Shown here: positions 1 through 5,801 of the stretch, piece after piece
How positions within the stretch are numbered: the first letter of the stretch is position 1
How the letters are laid out: the number at the start of each line of letters is the position of its first letter
Assembly: GCA_028686145.1 (NCBI GenBank)
Contig: JAQUCQ010000179.1
Location: forward strand, 1 to 6,781
Direction: 5' to 3'
From: Desulfuromonadaceae bacterium
Lineage (GTDB): Bacteria > Desulfobacterota > Desulfuromonadia > Geobacterales > Pseudopelobacteraceae
DNA: 6,781 nt
Program-made: the position numbers and the translations under genes
Notes under the pieces: generated by a model
What the model was told of the DNA's origin: nothing
Databases searched by the model: none
Seen by the model: only the letters and a program-made list of their open reading frames with translations

Positions 1-60
1 TGCAGCTACTATCAGATGCAGCGCGAATGACAAACCGAGCCATTTGGCTTGTTGAAGCAT
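1..60 (-). CDS. N-terminus of a TonB-like energy transducer (partial)
   Basis: Only the first 20 codons are in the window; the gene continues past the left edge. They begin MLQQAKWLG and run into a hydrophobic stretch (LSFALHLIVAA). This is the layout of a short cytoplasmic tail plus one membrane anchor seen in TonB/TolA-type proteins, which pass proton-motive force to outer-membrane receptors. The start is supported by a GAGG ribosome-binding site (complement of 70-73) 9 bases upstream. An ATG slightly further upstream in another frame meets a stop after a few codons. The gene lies 104 bases downstream of the Cys-rich protein gene on the same strand and may share its transcript. With so little sequence, another single-anchor membrane protein is possible. 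Confidence 0.45.
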   Translation of the reverse strand, partial: MLQQAKWLGLSFALHLIVAA

Positions 61-164
61 AAGCACATACCTCGCCTCTGCTTTGAATGGTAGATCATGT
101 TGCAGTAATGAAGCAGAGAATCAGCATATTGTGTCAGCTTGAATCAGAGGTTGTCGGCGTATTG
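61..164 (-). other. Intergenic leader between the Cys-rich gene and the TonB-like gene
   Basis: This stretch of 104 bases has no gene. It holds an 8-base perfect inverted repeat (CTCTGCTT at 76-83, AAGCAGAG at 111-118, 27 bases apart). One arm covers the first of two GAGG copies in front of the TonB-like start. A 7-base direct repeat, CTGATTC on the minus strand, occurs twice near 120-156. No convincing terminator or promoter was seen, so the two flanking genes may be co-transcribed. Confidence 0.4.
70..78 (-). promoter_or_regulatory. Double ribosome-binding site of the TonB-like gene
   Basis: The minus strand reads GAGGCGAGG here, two GAGG copies in a row. The proximal one (70-73) is 9 bases from the ATG at 58-60 and so fixes that start. 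The distal one (75-78) lies mostly inside one arm of the upstream inverted repeat. Confidence 0.5.
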
Positions 165-683
165 TCAGGCTTGGTCCGGAGGAGGGTCGGGCGGTTTACG
201 ATGCAAGGATGCTAAGTGGTCTGGGGGGATGAAGGTGAGGATACTTTGCCGCGGGGAAGGATTTACTCCAGTAAAAAAGAGTGGAAGATGTGGGGTTTCA
301 TTCGTATCTCCGAGAGTAAAAAGTTTTCCGGTTCCGCAGGGTGCGGTGCTCAAAGTGGCTATTTTCTTTTTTTGAGGAGGCGTGCCGGAAGCAGTCGTTG
401 ATGTATCTCGATCTTTATGGGGAGAGGGAGCTGGAGACGCGCAACAGTCGGCGAGAGGGGCGTTGTTCAATCGACGTTTTTTCTGCCAACAGCAGCAGGT
501 ATGAGCAGCGCTACGTTCGAGCGAACAGCCGTCACTATCACAATCACCGGAACATTCCCCCGAGGTGGCGACATGAGCGACTAATTTCGCTTGCACGGCA
601 CGTGATACAACAGGACTAAAAAGCGCCAGCAGATAGATTGTTGTCAGAAAAAGAGAAGTTATGTGGCGATGAGACTTTTTCAT
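165..683 (-). CDS. Exported Cys-rich protein of unknown function
   Basis: The product has 172 residues. A basic N-terminus (MKKSHRH) and a hydrophobic segment at about residues 8-26 followed by VQA (30-32) look like a Sec signal peptide cut after Ala32, so the rest should be periplasmic or surface-exposed. The mature part holds nine cysteines (44, 48, 53, 63, 64, 65, 80, 81, 116), including a CCC triplet followed by WQKK, a CC pair and an APCGTGK motif. The middle is a low-complexity Ser/Thr/Pro/Lys linker and the tail is Pro-rich (PPDPPPD). The ATG has GGAG (complement of 688-691) 4 bases upstream. The cysteine pattern suggests metal or disulfide chemistry, but no function is established. 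I recall similar proteins in Geobacter near TonB and cobalamin genes; that is memory, not a search. Antisense frames here look like shadows. Confidence 0.8.
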   Translation of the reverse strand: MKKSHRHITSLFLTTIYLLALFSPVVSRAVQAKLVAHVATSGECSGDCDSDGCSLERSAAHTCCCWQKKRRLNNAPLADCCASPAPSPHKDRDTSTTASGTPPQKKKIATLSTAPCGTGKLFTLGDTNETPHLPLFFTGVNPSPRQSILTFIPPDHLASLHRKPPDPPPDQA

Positions 684-738
684 GCAACTCCAGAAAAAAA
701 ACCAGCAATTGCGTAAATATGTGGCTCGCTAGAAACTT

Positions 739-768
739 ATTATAAGCTCTTCTTATACTTCGGCCTCA
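739..768 (-). promoter_or_regulatory. Promoter P2 with consensus -10 box inside an inverted repeat
   Basis: The minus strand has a perfect TATAAT (739-744), with no good -35 hexamer at 16-19 bases. The -10 box overlaps TATAAG-N5-CTTATA (741-757, a perfect 6-base inverted repeat) and a second small palindrome CTTAT-N1-ATAAG (736-746), giving three related half-sites. A weak -35 with an operator-like repeat over the -10 suits a regulated promoter. The predicted transcript start near 731 would leave a leader of about 50 bases. No transcription factor can be named from this. Confidence 0.45.
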
Positions 769-797
769 TGCTATCTATTTCATGACATTGTTGTCAA
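768..797 (-). promoter_or_regulatory. Promoter P1 with consensus -35 box inside a palindrome
   Basis: The minus strand has a perfect TTGACA (792-797) and, 18 bases on, TAGCAT (768-773), which matches four of six positions of the sigma-70 -10 consensus. The -35 box overlaps the perfect inverted repeat TGACA-N4-TGTCA (783-796), a plausible repressor site. It lies about 24 bases upstream of P2 and reads toward the Cys-rich gene. Confidence 0.4.
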
Positions 798-862
798 GTC
801 TATACAAATATGAGAAATTGCTAAAATGTAGACGTCGGTGTTGTTATAGTTAAAGCTCAGGT

Positions 863-1954
863 TTATATGGTCCCGTCAATGACGCTGCCGTCGTATCTGC
901 ACAGGAGCGGGCACACCATAATACCGGGTGCATGCACGGCAGCAGCCTGCTTGGCCCGGCCGGCCACCAGGGTCATAAGCGCTCTGTCAAAGTCCGTCGT
1001 AACGGCAATTTCACGGGCGGTATTGGCTTTCGCAATAATTGCCACAATTTCTGGTGAAATGTGCGCTGCTTCTGCCCATCCACACAGTACAGCAAGATCA
1101 AGTTCAGACGCTGCTGCGTGGGTGTTTTTATATCCGCAGGATATTTTGAGCAGCTTGGCAAACTGGCAGGCAATTATCGGCTCCATGAAGCCGCGCTTTG
1201 CACACGCCCGCAACGCATACGCCACATGGTCCCCCATCATGATGCAGGCTTCCTCGGGGAGTTGCGAAAAATGCCGTTGGGCTGCCATCTCGCTGCTTCG
1301 GCCGGTGGAAAGAATAATCGTCCGACAGTTGCAGGCCTTGGCAACATCCAGGGAGGCATCAATGGTATCAGTCCATGCCTTGGCCGAGATGGGGCGAACA
1401 ATACCGGTGGTGCCGAGGATCGAAAGTCCGCCGATAATGCCGAGCCGTGCGTTGAGGGTTTTTTGTGCGCGCTCTGCACCGTCGGGAATTGAAATGACAA
1501 TGGTAAACGATGAGTGGTGAATGGTGAATTCGGACAGTACGGAGCCAACAGCCTCTTCAATCATCCGCCGTGGCACCGGGTTGATAGCCCATTCTCCGGG
1601 GGGAACCGCCAGTCCCGGCTTGGTAACGGTGCCGATGCCGGTTCCTCCTTCGATGGTAATCCCTCTCTCCGCTGTGTGAGAGGAGGTGTTCGGGTCTTTT
1701 TGTTGTACCAGAGCATGCACTTCCGCTCCGTTTGTTATGTCCGGGTCGTCACCGGCATCTTTTATCACGAAGCAGGTCGCCTCGTCTGCTGAGAACGACT
1801 GGCCATGCAGTTGAAACGTGGTGCTGACTCCGGCGGGGAGAGTAATGCTGACTTCGGAGACAAGAGTCTTATTCACCAGCATCTGTGCAGCACCTTTTGC
1901 TGCTGCTGCAGCACAGGCCCCGGTAGTGTACCCGGAGCGAAGACGGTGTGTCAT
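863..1954 (-). CDS. cbiD: Cobalt-precorrin-5B C1-methyltransferase CbiD
   Basis: CbiD uses S-adenosylmethionine to methylate C-1 of cobalt-precorrin-5B in the oxygen-independent branch of cobalamin synthesis. The product has 363 residues, usual for the family. Family hallmarks are the N-terminal SGYTTGACAAAAAKGA stretch (residues 7-22), GGTGIGTVTKPGL (103-115), the block around RLGIIGGLSILGTTGIVRP (170-188), and MGDHVAYAL (240-248). The chosen ATG at 1954 overlaps the permease stop as ATGA and has GAGGA (complement of 1959-1963) just upstream. The longer start at 1981 would overlap the permease by 31 bases and lacks this support. Residues 142-153 (EFTIHHSSFTIV) are unusual: they are encoded by a run of 7-base repeats and sit between family-conserved blocks. 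Close coupling to cbiX, cbiC and the permease indicates shared expression. Confidence 0.95.
   Translation of the reverse strand: MTHRLRSGYTTGACAAAAAKGAAQMLVNKTLVSEVSITLPAGVSTTFQLHGQSFSADEATCFVIKDAGDDPDITNGAEVHALVQQKDPNTSSHTAERGITIEGGTGIGTVTKPGLAVPPGEWAINPVPRRMIEEAVGSVLSEFTIHHSSFTIVISIPDGAERAQKTLNARLGIIGGLSILGTTGIVRPISAKAWTDTIDASLDVAKACNCRTIILSTGRSSEMAAQRHFSQLPEEACIMMGDHVAYALRACAKRGFMEPIIACQFAKLLKISCGYKNTHAAASELDLAVLCGWAEAAHISPEIVAIIAKANTAREIAVTTDFDRALMTLVAGRAKQAAAVHAPGIMVCPLLCRYDGSVIDGTI
1495..1529. repeat. Degenerate 7-base tandem repeat inside cbiD
   Basis: The plus strand reads in 7-base steps: TGACAAT, GGTAAAC, GATGAGT, GGTGAAT, GGTGAAT. The last two are identical and the others increasingly diverged. 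On the coding strand three units make one 7-residue period, seen as FTIHHSS followed by FTIV. The run length keeps the cbiD frame open. Confidence 0.6.
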
Positions 1955-2859
1955 ACCATCCTCGTTAAAAACAGATGCCAAAGATGCAGCGTGACAAATG
2001 AGAGCGGAATGCCAATGCCGATCAGCATGCCGACCAGTTGAGGGCGGAGATCATGGTCAATGGCGATAATTCCGGCAGTAATCATCGGGGCCATTGCCGC
2101 TTCAAAAATTGTTATCTGAACAACGGTGCCGGTCGCGCCAAGAATGCTGCTATACAACAGGAAAATGAGTGCCGGACCGAGCAGAAGTTTATAGCTCAAT
2201 CCTGTTGCAAGCGGCATCAGCGCCTGTCGCATGCCGCCAAACTGAAGCTGGAAACCGACTGAAACCAGTGCGAGCGGGGTCAGGGTGCTGCCCAGTTTTT
2301 GCAGAATCAGGATGCTCCACTCCGGAAAAGAAACCGGCCGCAACAGCATTGCCAGCAGTAATGCCTGAAAAGGGGGGAAAAGCAGGACCTTGCGTGCCAT
2401 CTGGCGTGGTGTGACATTTCCCGATGAATAGAGAGCTGCCGCAAGAATGCCGAGCGTTGAGAGAACCATAAAGGAACCAAGCTGATCGGCAATAATGCCA
2501 ATCCCAAGGTACTCTTTGCCGTAATACGCTTCAATCATCGGCAGACCGACAAAGGAGGTATTGCCCAGGCCCGCAACCAGTATCAGAGCACCTGTCGTCT
2601 CCCTGTCAAGTTTAAAGAGTTTCCCGGCGACCCCAAACAGCAGCCAGGCGACCCCGAACAGCAGCCAGGCCATACCGGCTGTAAGCAGGAGTGATGAGTC
2701 GATTGTAAGGTTGTGGATATGCAGGATTGTCAGAGCCGGAAGAGAAATGTGAATAATGAAGCCATTCAGCGCCGCCGGGGTGGCGGCGGGAAACCGCCCC
2801 GTTTTTTTAAGTCCGAGACCTGCCAGCAGGCATATTGCCAAAAGGATAATGTTGGCCAT
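1951..2859 (-). CDS. AEC (auxin efflux carrier) family permease
   Basis: This is an inner-membrane protein of 302 residues with about ten hydrophobic segments in two halves of five, at roughly 2-17, 31-50, 56-79, 88-108, 117-145, 157-175, 182-205, 212-238, 245-267 and 274-298. The family signature GALILVAGLGNTSFVGLP (90-106) and the paired motif around FEAAMAPMITAG (252-263) identify an AEC-type carrier. Bacterial members move organic anions such as malonate or malate; the substrate here is not readable. The gene lies 9 bases after cbiC and ends in an ATGA overlap with cbiD, so it is made together with B12 enzymes. The ATG has no clear ribosome-binding site, suggesting coupling to cbiC. The third segment contains the exact repeat AWLLFGV twice (64-70, 71-77). 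It could carry a precursor or cofactor for this pathway, but that rests on position only. Confidence 0.9.
   Translation of the reverse strand: MANIILLAICLLAGLGLKKTGRFPAATPAALNGFIIHISLPALTILHIHNLTIDSSLLLTAGMAWLLFGVAWLLFGVAGKLFKLDRETTGALILVAGLGNTSFVGLPMIEAYYGKEYLGIGIIADQLGSFMVLSTLGILAAALYSSGNVTPRQMARKVLLFPPFQALLLAMLLRPVSFPEWSILILQKLGSTLTPLALVSVGFQLQFGGMRQALMPLATGLSYKLLLGPALIFLLYSSILGATGTVVQITIFEAAMAPMITAGIIAIDHDLRPQLVGMLIGIGIPLSFVTLHLWHLFLTRMV
2629..2670. repeat. 21-base tandem duplication in the permease gene
   Basis: Two adjacent 21-base units (2629-2649 and 2650-2670) differ at one base only, a third-position change (TTT versus TTC, both Phe). Each encodes AWLLFGV, so two copies lie in a row within membrane segment 3. 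The unit length keeps both frame and helix. Confidence 0.85.
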
Positions 2860-2868
2860 GGCGTTATA

Positions 2869-3504
2869 TCAGTGCTGCGTGGCCAGGATGGCCAGCGCAT
2901 TCACTATTGCGGCGGCTACATTGGAGCCCCCTTTGCGTCCGATGTTGGTTATGTATGGGATACCATGGGTATCTGAAGCCAAGGCATTTTTGCTTTCCTC
3001 TGCCCCCACAAACCCGACGGGCAAACCGATAATCAGGGCCGGCTTTGCCTGTCCGGTTCCAATGAGCTGCAGCAGTTCAAATAGTGCCGTCGGGGCATTG
3101 CCGATTACAAAGATGCGGTTATCTGTGTTTTTAGCCGCATTACGCATGGCTGCAATGGAGCGTGTGATCCCTTCCGCTCTTGCCTGTTCGGTCACGTCCT
3201 GATCGGCAATATGGCAGGAGACCGTGCATTGCAGAGTGGCCAGGCGCGGCTTGCTGATTCCGGCAAGTGCCATGTTCGTGTCGGTAACGATACCGGTACC
3301 GCTTTTAAGCGCTGCGACAGCTTTTTCAATTGCATTTCCGGAAAACACCATTGACTGGATGTACTCAAAGTCGGCGCTGGTGTGTATTGCCCGGCGTACA
3401 AGCTGCCATTCGGCCTTGGGCCAGCCGTGATCACCCGCTTCGGCGTCGATGATGCGAAATGATTTTTCTTCAATCTCTTCCGGTTTCATGTTTAATGAGT
3501 CCAT
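2869..3504 (-). CDS. cbiC: Cobalt-precorrin-8 methylmutase CbiC
   Basis: CbiC (CobH family) moves the methyl group from C-11 to C-12 of cobalt-precorrin-8, giving cobyrinic acid; no cofactor is needed. With the chosen start the product has 211 residues, normal for the family. The catalytic histidine lies in VRRAIHTSADFEY (His41). Other family blocks are KSGTGIVTDTNMALAGI (67-83), VIGNAPTAL (133-141), GLPVGFVGAEESK (160-172) and NIGRKGGS (187-194). The ATG at 3504 shares one base with the cbiX stop (TAATG), a coupled junction, and gives an N-terminus of typical form (MDSLNMKPEEIE). An in-frame ATG at 3513 would add three residues and is the main alternative. The gene ends with TGA 9 bases before the permease start. 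Confidence 0.95.
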   Translation of the reverse strand: MDSLNMKPEEIEEKSFRIIDAEAGDHGWPKAEWQLVRRAIHTSADFEYIQSMVFSGNAIEKAVAALKSGTGIVTDTNMALAGISKPRLATLQCTVSCHIADQDVTEQARAEGITRSIAAMRNAAKNTDNRIFVIGNAPTALFELLQLIGTGQAKPALIIGLPVGFVGAEESKNALASDTHGIPYITNIGRKGGSNVAAAIVNALAILATQH

Positions 3505-3887
3505 TAATGCCATCCCAGTCTTTCAAGTGCTTCGCCAATTCGTTCCGCTTCGACCTCAGCCAGTTTGCAGTGCGCCCCCAAGTGTCCGCCCATTTCCATG
3601 ACCAACCCCGGATGCCGTTTCTGAGCCTCTTCTATCTCTTCCGGCAGATCATGCTGGACATGGGCGCCCATGAAGAGGAAATAGGGCATCAACAGTATCC
3701 TGTCCGCCCCGCGTGCTACGCACGTATCGATCCCCTGTTGGATATTCGGCTCATGGAGTTCCCGGAACGAGACCTCAATAATGTCAAAACCGGTCATCTC
3801 CCGGACCATTGCCGCTACTTCGCGAGCAGCATCATTCGCTTCGGAAATACGGCTCCCGTGGGCCATAATTAAAATTGCCGTTGTCAC
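3504..3887 (-). CDS. cbiX: Short-form sirohydrochlorin cobaltochelatase CbiX
   Basis: CbiX inserts Co(II) into sirohydrochlorin, the committing step of anaerobic cobalamin synthesis. At 127 residues this is the short form (CbiX-S), a single chelatase domain that acts as a homodimer; long forms carry two domains. The metal-site histidines are visible: His10 in the LIMAHGSR motif and His76 in LFMGAHVQHDLP. The SFRELHEPNI and GADRILLMPYF blocks are also family-typical. There is no His-rich tail. The start is a GTG whose four bases GTGA overlap the nuoG stop, with AAAGGA about 10 bases upstream, so translation is probably coupled to nuoG. That makes the premature stop in nuoG relevant to CbiX expression. 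Confidence 0.93.
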   Translation of the reverse strand: MTTAILIMAHGSRISEANDAAREVAAMVREMTGFDIIEVSFRELHEPNIQQGIDTCVARGADRILLMPYFLFMGAHVQHDLPEEIEEAQKRHPGLVMEMGGHLGAHCKLAEVEAERIGEALERLGWH

Positions 3888-4264
3888 TGTTGTTGATTCC
3901 TTTCGTAGATCATAATCCCATCACTTTCAGCCTCTAGCGACTCAAGCAGTTTCCACTGTTCACCAAAACGGTTATCTCTCGTCTGGTCATCCCCCAGTCG
4001 CTCCATCAATCCCGAGATAATCTTCCACACAGGAAGCATGTCTCCACCCGGTGGGTCGTGGCGATTAATCCGCGGCGGGTGGAGTTCCGGAGTCTCCCCC
4101 TTGATCGGTAATCCGGGCTGCATCACTTTTTTGAAGCGTTGGGCGCGCCCTTCATTGTTGATATATGTACCATCCATTTCAACCCAGGAGGTGGCCGGCA
4201 GTAAAACTTCCGCTCGCTCTGTCAGGCGAGTCGGCAGCCAGTCGGCGGCGGCCAGTATCCTTAT
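3884..4264 (-). pseudogene. nuoG: C-terminal part of nuoG beyond the in-frame TGA
   Basis: The 126 codons directly after the TGA stay in the nuoG frame and read as NuoG: LAAADWLPTRLTERAEVLLP, then ATSWVEMDGTYINNEGRAQR. This is the family block that in other NuoG/molybdopterin-fold proteins reads like ADVVLPaaxxxEkdGTftNtEgR. The rest ends in a polar tail (IMIYERNQQQ) and a TGA at 3884-3886. An internal ATG at 4177 gives 97 residues, but the bases before it hold no ribosome-binding site, so independent translation is doubtful. Conservation of the frame right to the cbiX overlap suggests the break is recent, suppressed, or a sequence error. With the TGA read as one residue the full NuoG would have 637 residues. 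Confidence 0.8.
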
Positions 4265-4267
4265 TCA
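4265..4267 (-). other. In-frame TGA at codon 511 of nuoG
   Basis: The codons around it read SSELPP-TGA-IRILAAADW. Codons were checked base by base from 4267 to 4175: the upstream and downstream NuoG parts share one frame, so this is a lone stop codon and not a frameshift. A single base change from GGA (Gly) would explain it. TGA serves as the ordinary stop of cbiC, the permease, the Cys-rich gene and nuoG itself, which argues against general TGA reassignment. Confidence 0.85.
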
Positions 4268-5797
4268 CGGTGGCAGTTCTGACGACAGGTCAGCTTCCAG
4301 TGCGATGACTCCCTTGATTGCACCCCGTGCAAGTGCGTCGGGAAGAGTAACAGCGCCCTGTTCACGCGCCAGCATGGCGGTTCCAAAAGCATTGGGCCCA
4401 TTCAGGATGAAGGCCAGCTTTACGCCGCTTAGAGCCATAGCCTGAATGCTGTTTATCGCCTGCCGGTTCATCCCGCAGATCACAACCGGGTTGCGAGCCT
4501 CCGCAAACGGGACATCTGTCAGTGAGGCGACGGCAGCGGAGTCATAGAGCTGTCGGCTCGTTTCCTTCAGACACTTATTATGTACCACAAACACCTTGGC
4601 GCCATTACGGTACGCCTGGCGTACCGCCAACGCCATCATGGGTGCCTCAATCAGCAGGTCACACTCCAGTATGGCAACGACGTCGGCCTGGCGAACATCT
4701 TTCTGGGAAGCAGTGTTGTTACGGTTTAACAGGGCGACTGCTTCAACCGTCGCGGCAAAATGTGGCGTATCGCCTGAATAACAAAGTGTTTCCGCGCCGA
4801 TCAGGTCTCGCAGCTTCGCTGCCATTATGGCGGCTTCCTGCGCCATGCGGGGTGAGCCAACTATGGCCAGCGCAGCAGCCCCGTTCAGTTCGAGAAAATT
4901 AGTCAAACGCTCCTGCAGCGAATCCAAAGCGGCATCCATACTGACCGCTTCACCGTCCACCCGTGCCTGCCGGGGGCGATCCGGGGCATTGACGGCAGCA
5001 TTCGAGAAACGGCCCCGGTCGCAAATGAACCAACCGTTAACGGCATCGTTGCGGCGGGCCGTAACCTTGAGCAATTCGCGGTAACGCGCCATCGGCACAG
5101 TGCTGCATCCGAGCGAACATCCCGGACAGACTGAGGGTGCCATGTCGTAATCCCAATAGCGTGCCCGAAAGCGAGCGGTTTTATCCGTGAAGACGCCGGT
5201 CGGGCAGATGTCCACCAGATTGCCGGAGAAGGGGGATTCGAGATCACCATCCTGCTGGCGGCCGAAGTAAACCATGCCGGAGCGCCCCATGGCACCGAAA
5301 TCCGTGCCGCCCGCGTACTCCTGATAAAAACGGACGCAGCGGTAACACTGGATACAGCGGTTCATCTCATGCTCGATATATTCACCGAGATATTGGTTAT
5401 TGTAGGTGCGTTTCAAGCCGTCATAGCGCCGGATGCCGTGCCCGCCGGCAATGGTGAAGTCTTGCAACTGGCACTCACCCCCCTCGTCACAGACCGGACA
5501 GTCGTGGGGATGATTGATCATCAGCCATTCAATGACGGCGCGGCGCATGTCAACCGCCTCCTGGTCGGTTGTCGAAACCACCATGCCATCCTGGGCCGGA
5601 AGCATGCAGGACATCTGGATTCCCTTGATCGGCCCGTCCAGCATCTTGACGGCACAGGCCCGGCATGCTCCGGCTTTACCGAGAGCCGGATGCCAGCAGA
5701 AATGCGGGATGGTTATGCCGATGCTGCGGGCCGCCTCCAGTACATTTGTGCCTTCGGGTACCTCAACCGCTATGGTGTCGATGGTCAGCTTCGGCAT
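4265..5797 (-). CDS. nuoG: NADH-quinone oxidoreductase subunit G, interrupted by TGA
   Basis: NuoG carries electrons from the NuoF flavin along iron-sulfur clusters to the quinone arm of complex I. These 510 residues hold every expected ligand. The 2Fe-2S site uses Cys34, 45, 48 and 64. The His-Cys3 4Fe-4S site uses His96 and Cys100, 103 and 109. A further 4Fe-4S site uses Cys148, 151, 154 and 198. The distal N7-type site, present only in some lineages, uses Cys224, 227, 231 and 259. Blocks such as IPHFCWHPALG and GNLVDICPTGVFTDK closely resemble E. coli NuoG. From about residue 260 the molybdopterin-oxidoreductase-like fold begins. The start at 5797 lies 4 bases after the nuoF stop with AGGA (complement of 5810-5813) upstream; longer starts lie within nuoF. 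The frame stops at codon 511, inside that fold. Translated as is, the protein would lack its last 126 residues. Confidence 0.9.
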   Translation of the reverse strand: MPKLTIDTIAVEVPEGTNVLEAARSIGITIPHFCWHPALGKAGACRACAVKMLDGPIKGIQMSCMLPAQDGMVVSTTDQEAVDMRRAVIEWLMINHPHDCPVCDEGGECQLQDFTIAGGHGIRRYDGLKRTYNNQYLGEYIEHEMNRCIQCYRCVRFYQEYAGGTDFGAMGRSGMVYFGRQQDGDLESPFSGNLVDICPTGVFTDKTARFRARYWDYDMAPSVCPGCSLGCSTVPMARYRELLKVTARRNDAVNGWFICDRGRFSNAAVNAPDRPRQARVDGEAVSMDAALDSLQERLTNFLELNGAAALAIVGSPRMAQEAAIMAAKLRDLIGAETLCYSGDTPHFAATVEAVALLNRNNTASQKDVRQADVVAILECDLLIEAPMMALAVRQAYRNGAKVFVVHNKCLKETSRQLYDSAAVASLTDVPFAEARNPVVICGMNRQAINSIQAMALSGVKLAFILNGPNAFGTAMLAREQGAVTLPDALARGAIKGVIALEADLSSELPP

Positions 5798-5801
5798 GTC
5801 G

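Larger units (their letters stand above)
684..862 (-). promoter_or_regulatory. Intergenic control region between cbiD and the Cys-rich gene
   Basis: This stretch of 179 bases has no gene and is clearly more A+T-rich than its surroundings. It holds two promoter-like elements reading toward the Cys-rich gene, each overlapped by an inverted repeat, and a run of eight T on the minus strand (694-701) just before the ribosome-binding site. I found no strong stem followed by a T-run after the cbiD stop, so the upstream operon may read through or end by a Rho-dependent route. No B12-box-like conserved motif of a cobalamin riboswitch was seen on either strand. Confidence 0.55.

Noticed and set aside
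139..619. Plus-strand frames opposite the Cys-rich gene
   Set aside because: These are short overlapping frames with no family features, while the minus-strand frame has a signal peptide, a ribosome-binding site and organised cysteines.
684..862. Cobalamin riboswitch or cbi operon terminator
   Set aside because: No B12-box-like motif and no stable stem with a following T-run were found on the minus strand; the eight-T run at 694-701 has only a 3-base stem near it.
867..1520. Plus-strand open frame of 217 codons opposite cbiD
   Set aside because: It is antisense to conserved CbiD codons, has no ribosome-binding site and resembles no family; it is a shadow of the real gene.
4178..4267. A frameshift in nuoG as the cause of the break
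   Set aside because: A codon-by-codon reading from 4267 to 4175 shows the C-terminal NuoG block in the same frame as the upstream part; only the TGA interrupts.
4220..4267. Selenocysteine insertion at the nuoG TGA
   Set aside because: The position is not a Cys position of the family. The bases just after TGA form only a weak GC-rich stem with a GACT loop, unlike a bacterial SECIS element.
4265..4267. TGA reassigned to glycine in this organism
   Set aside because: TGA ends cbiC, the permease, nuoG and the Cys-rich gene at sensible places, including an ATGA overlap, so it is a normal stop here.
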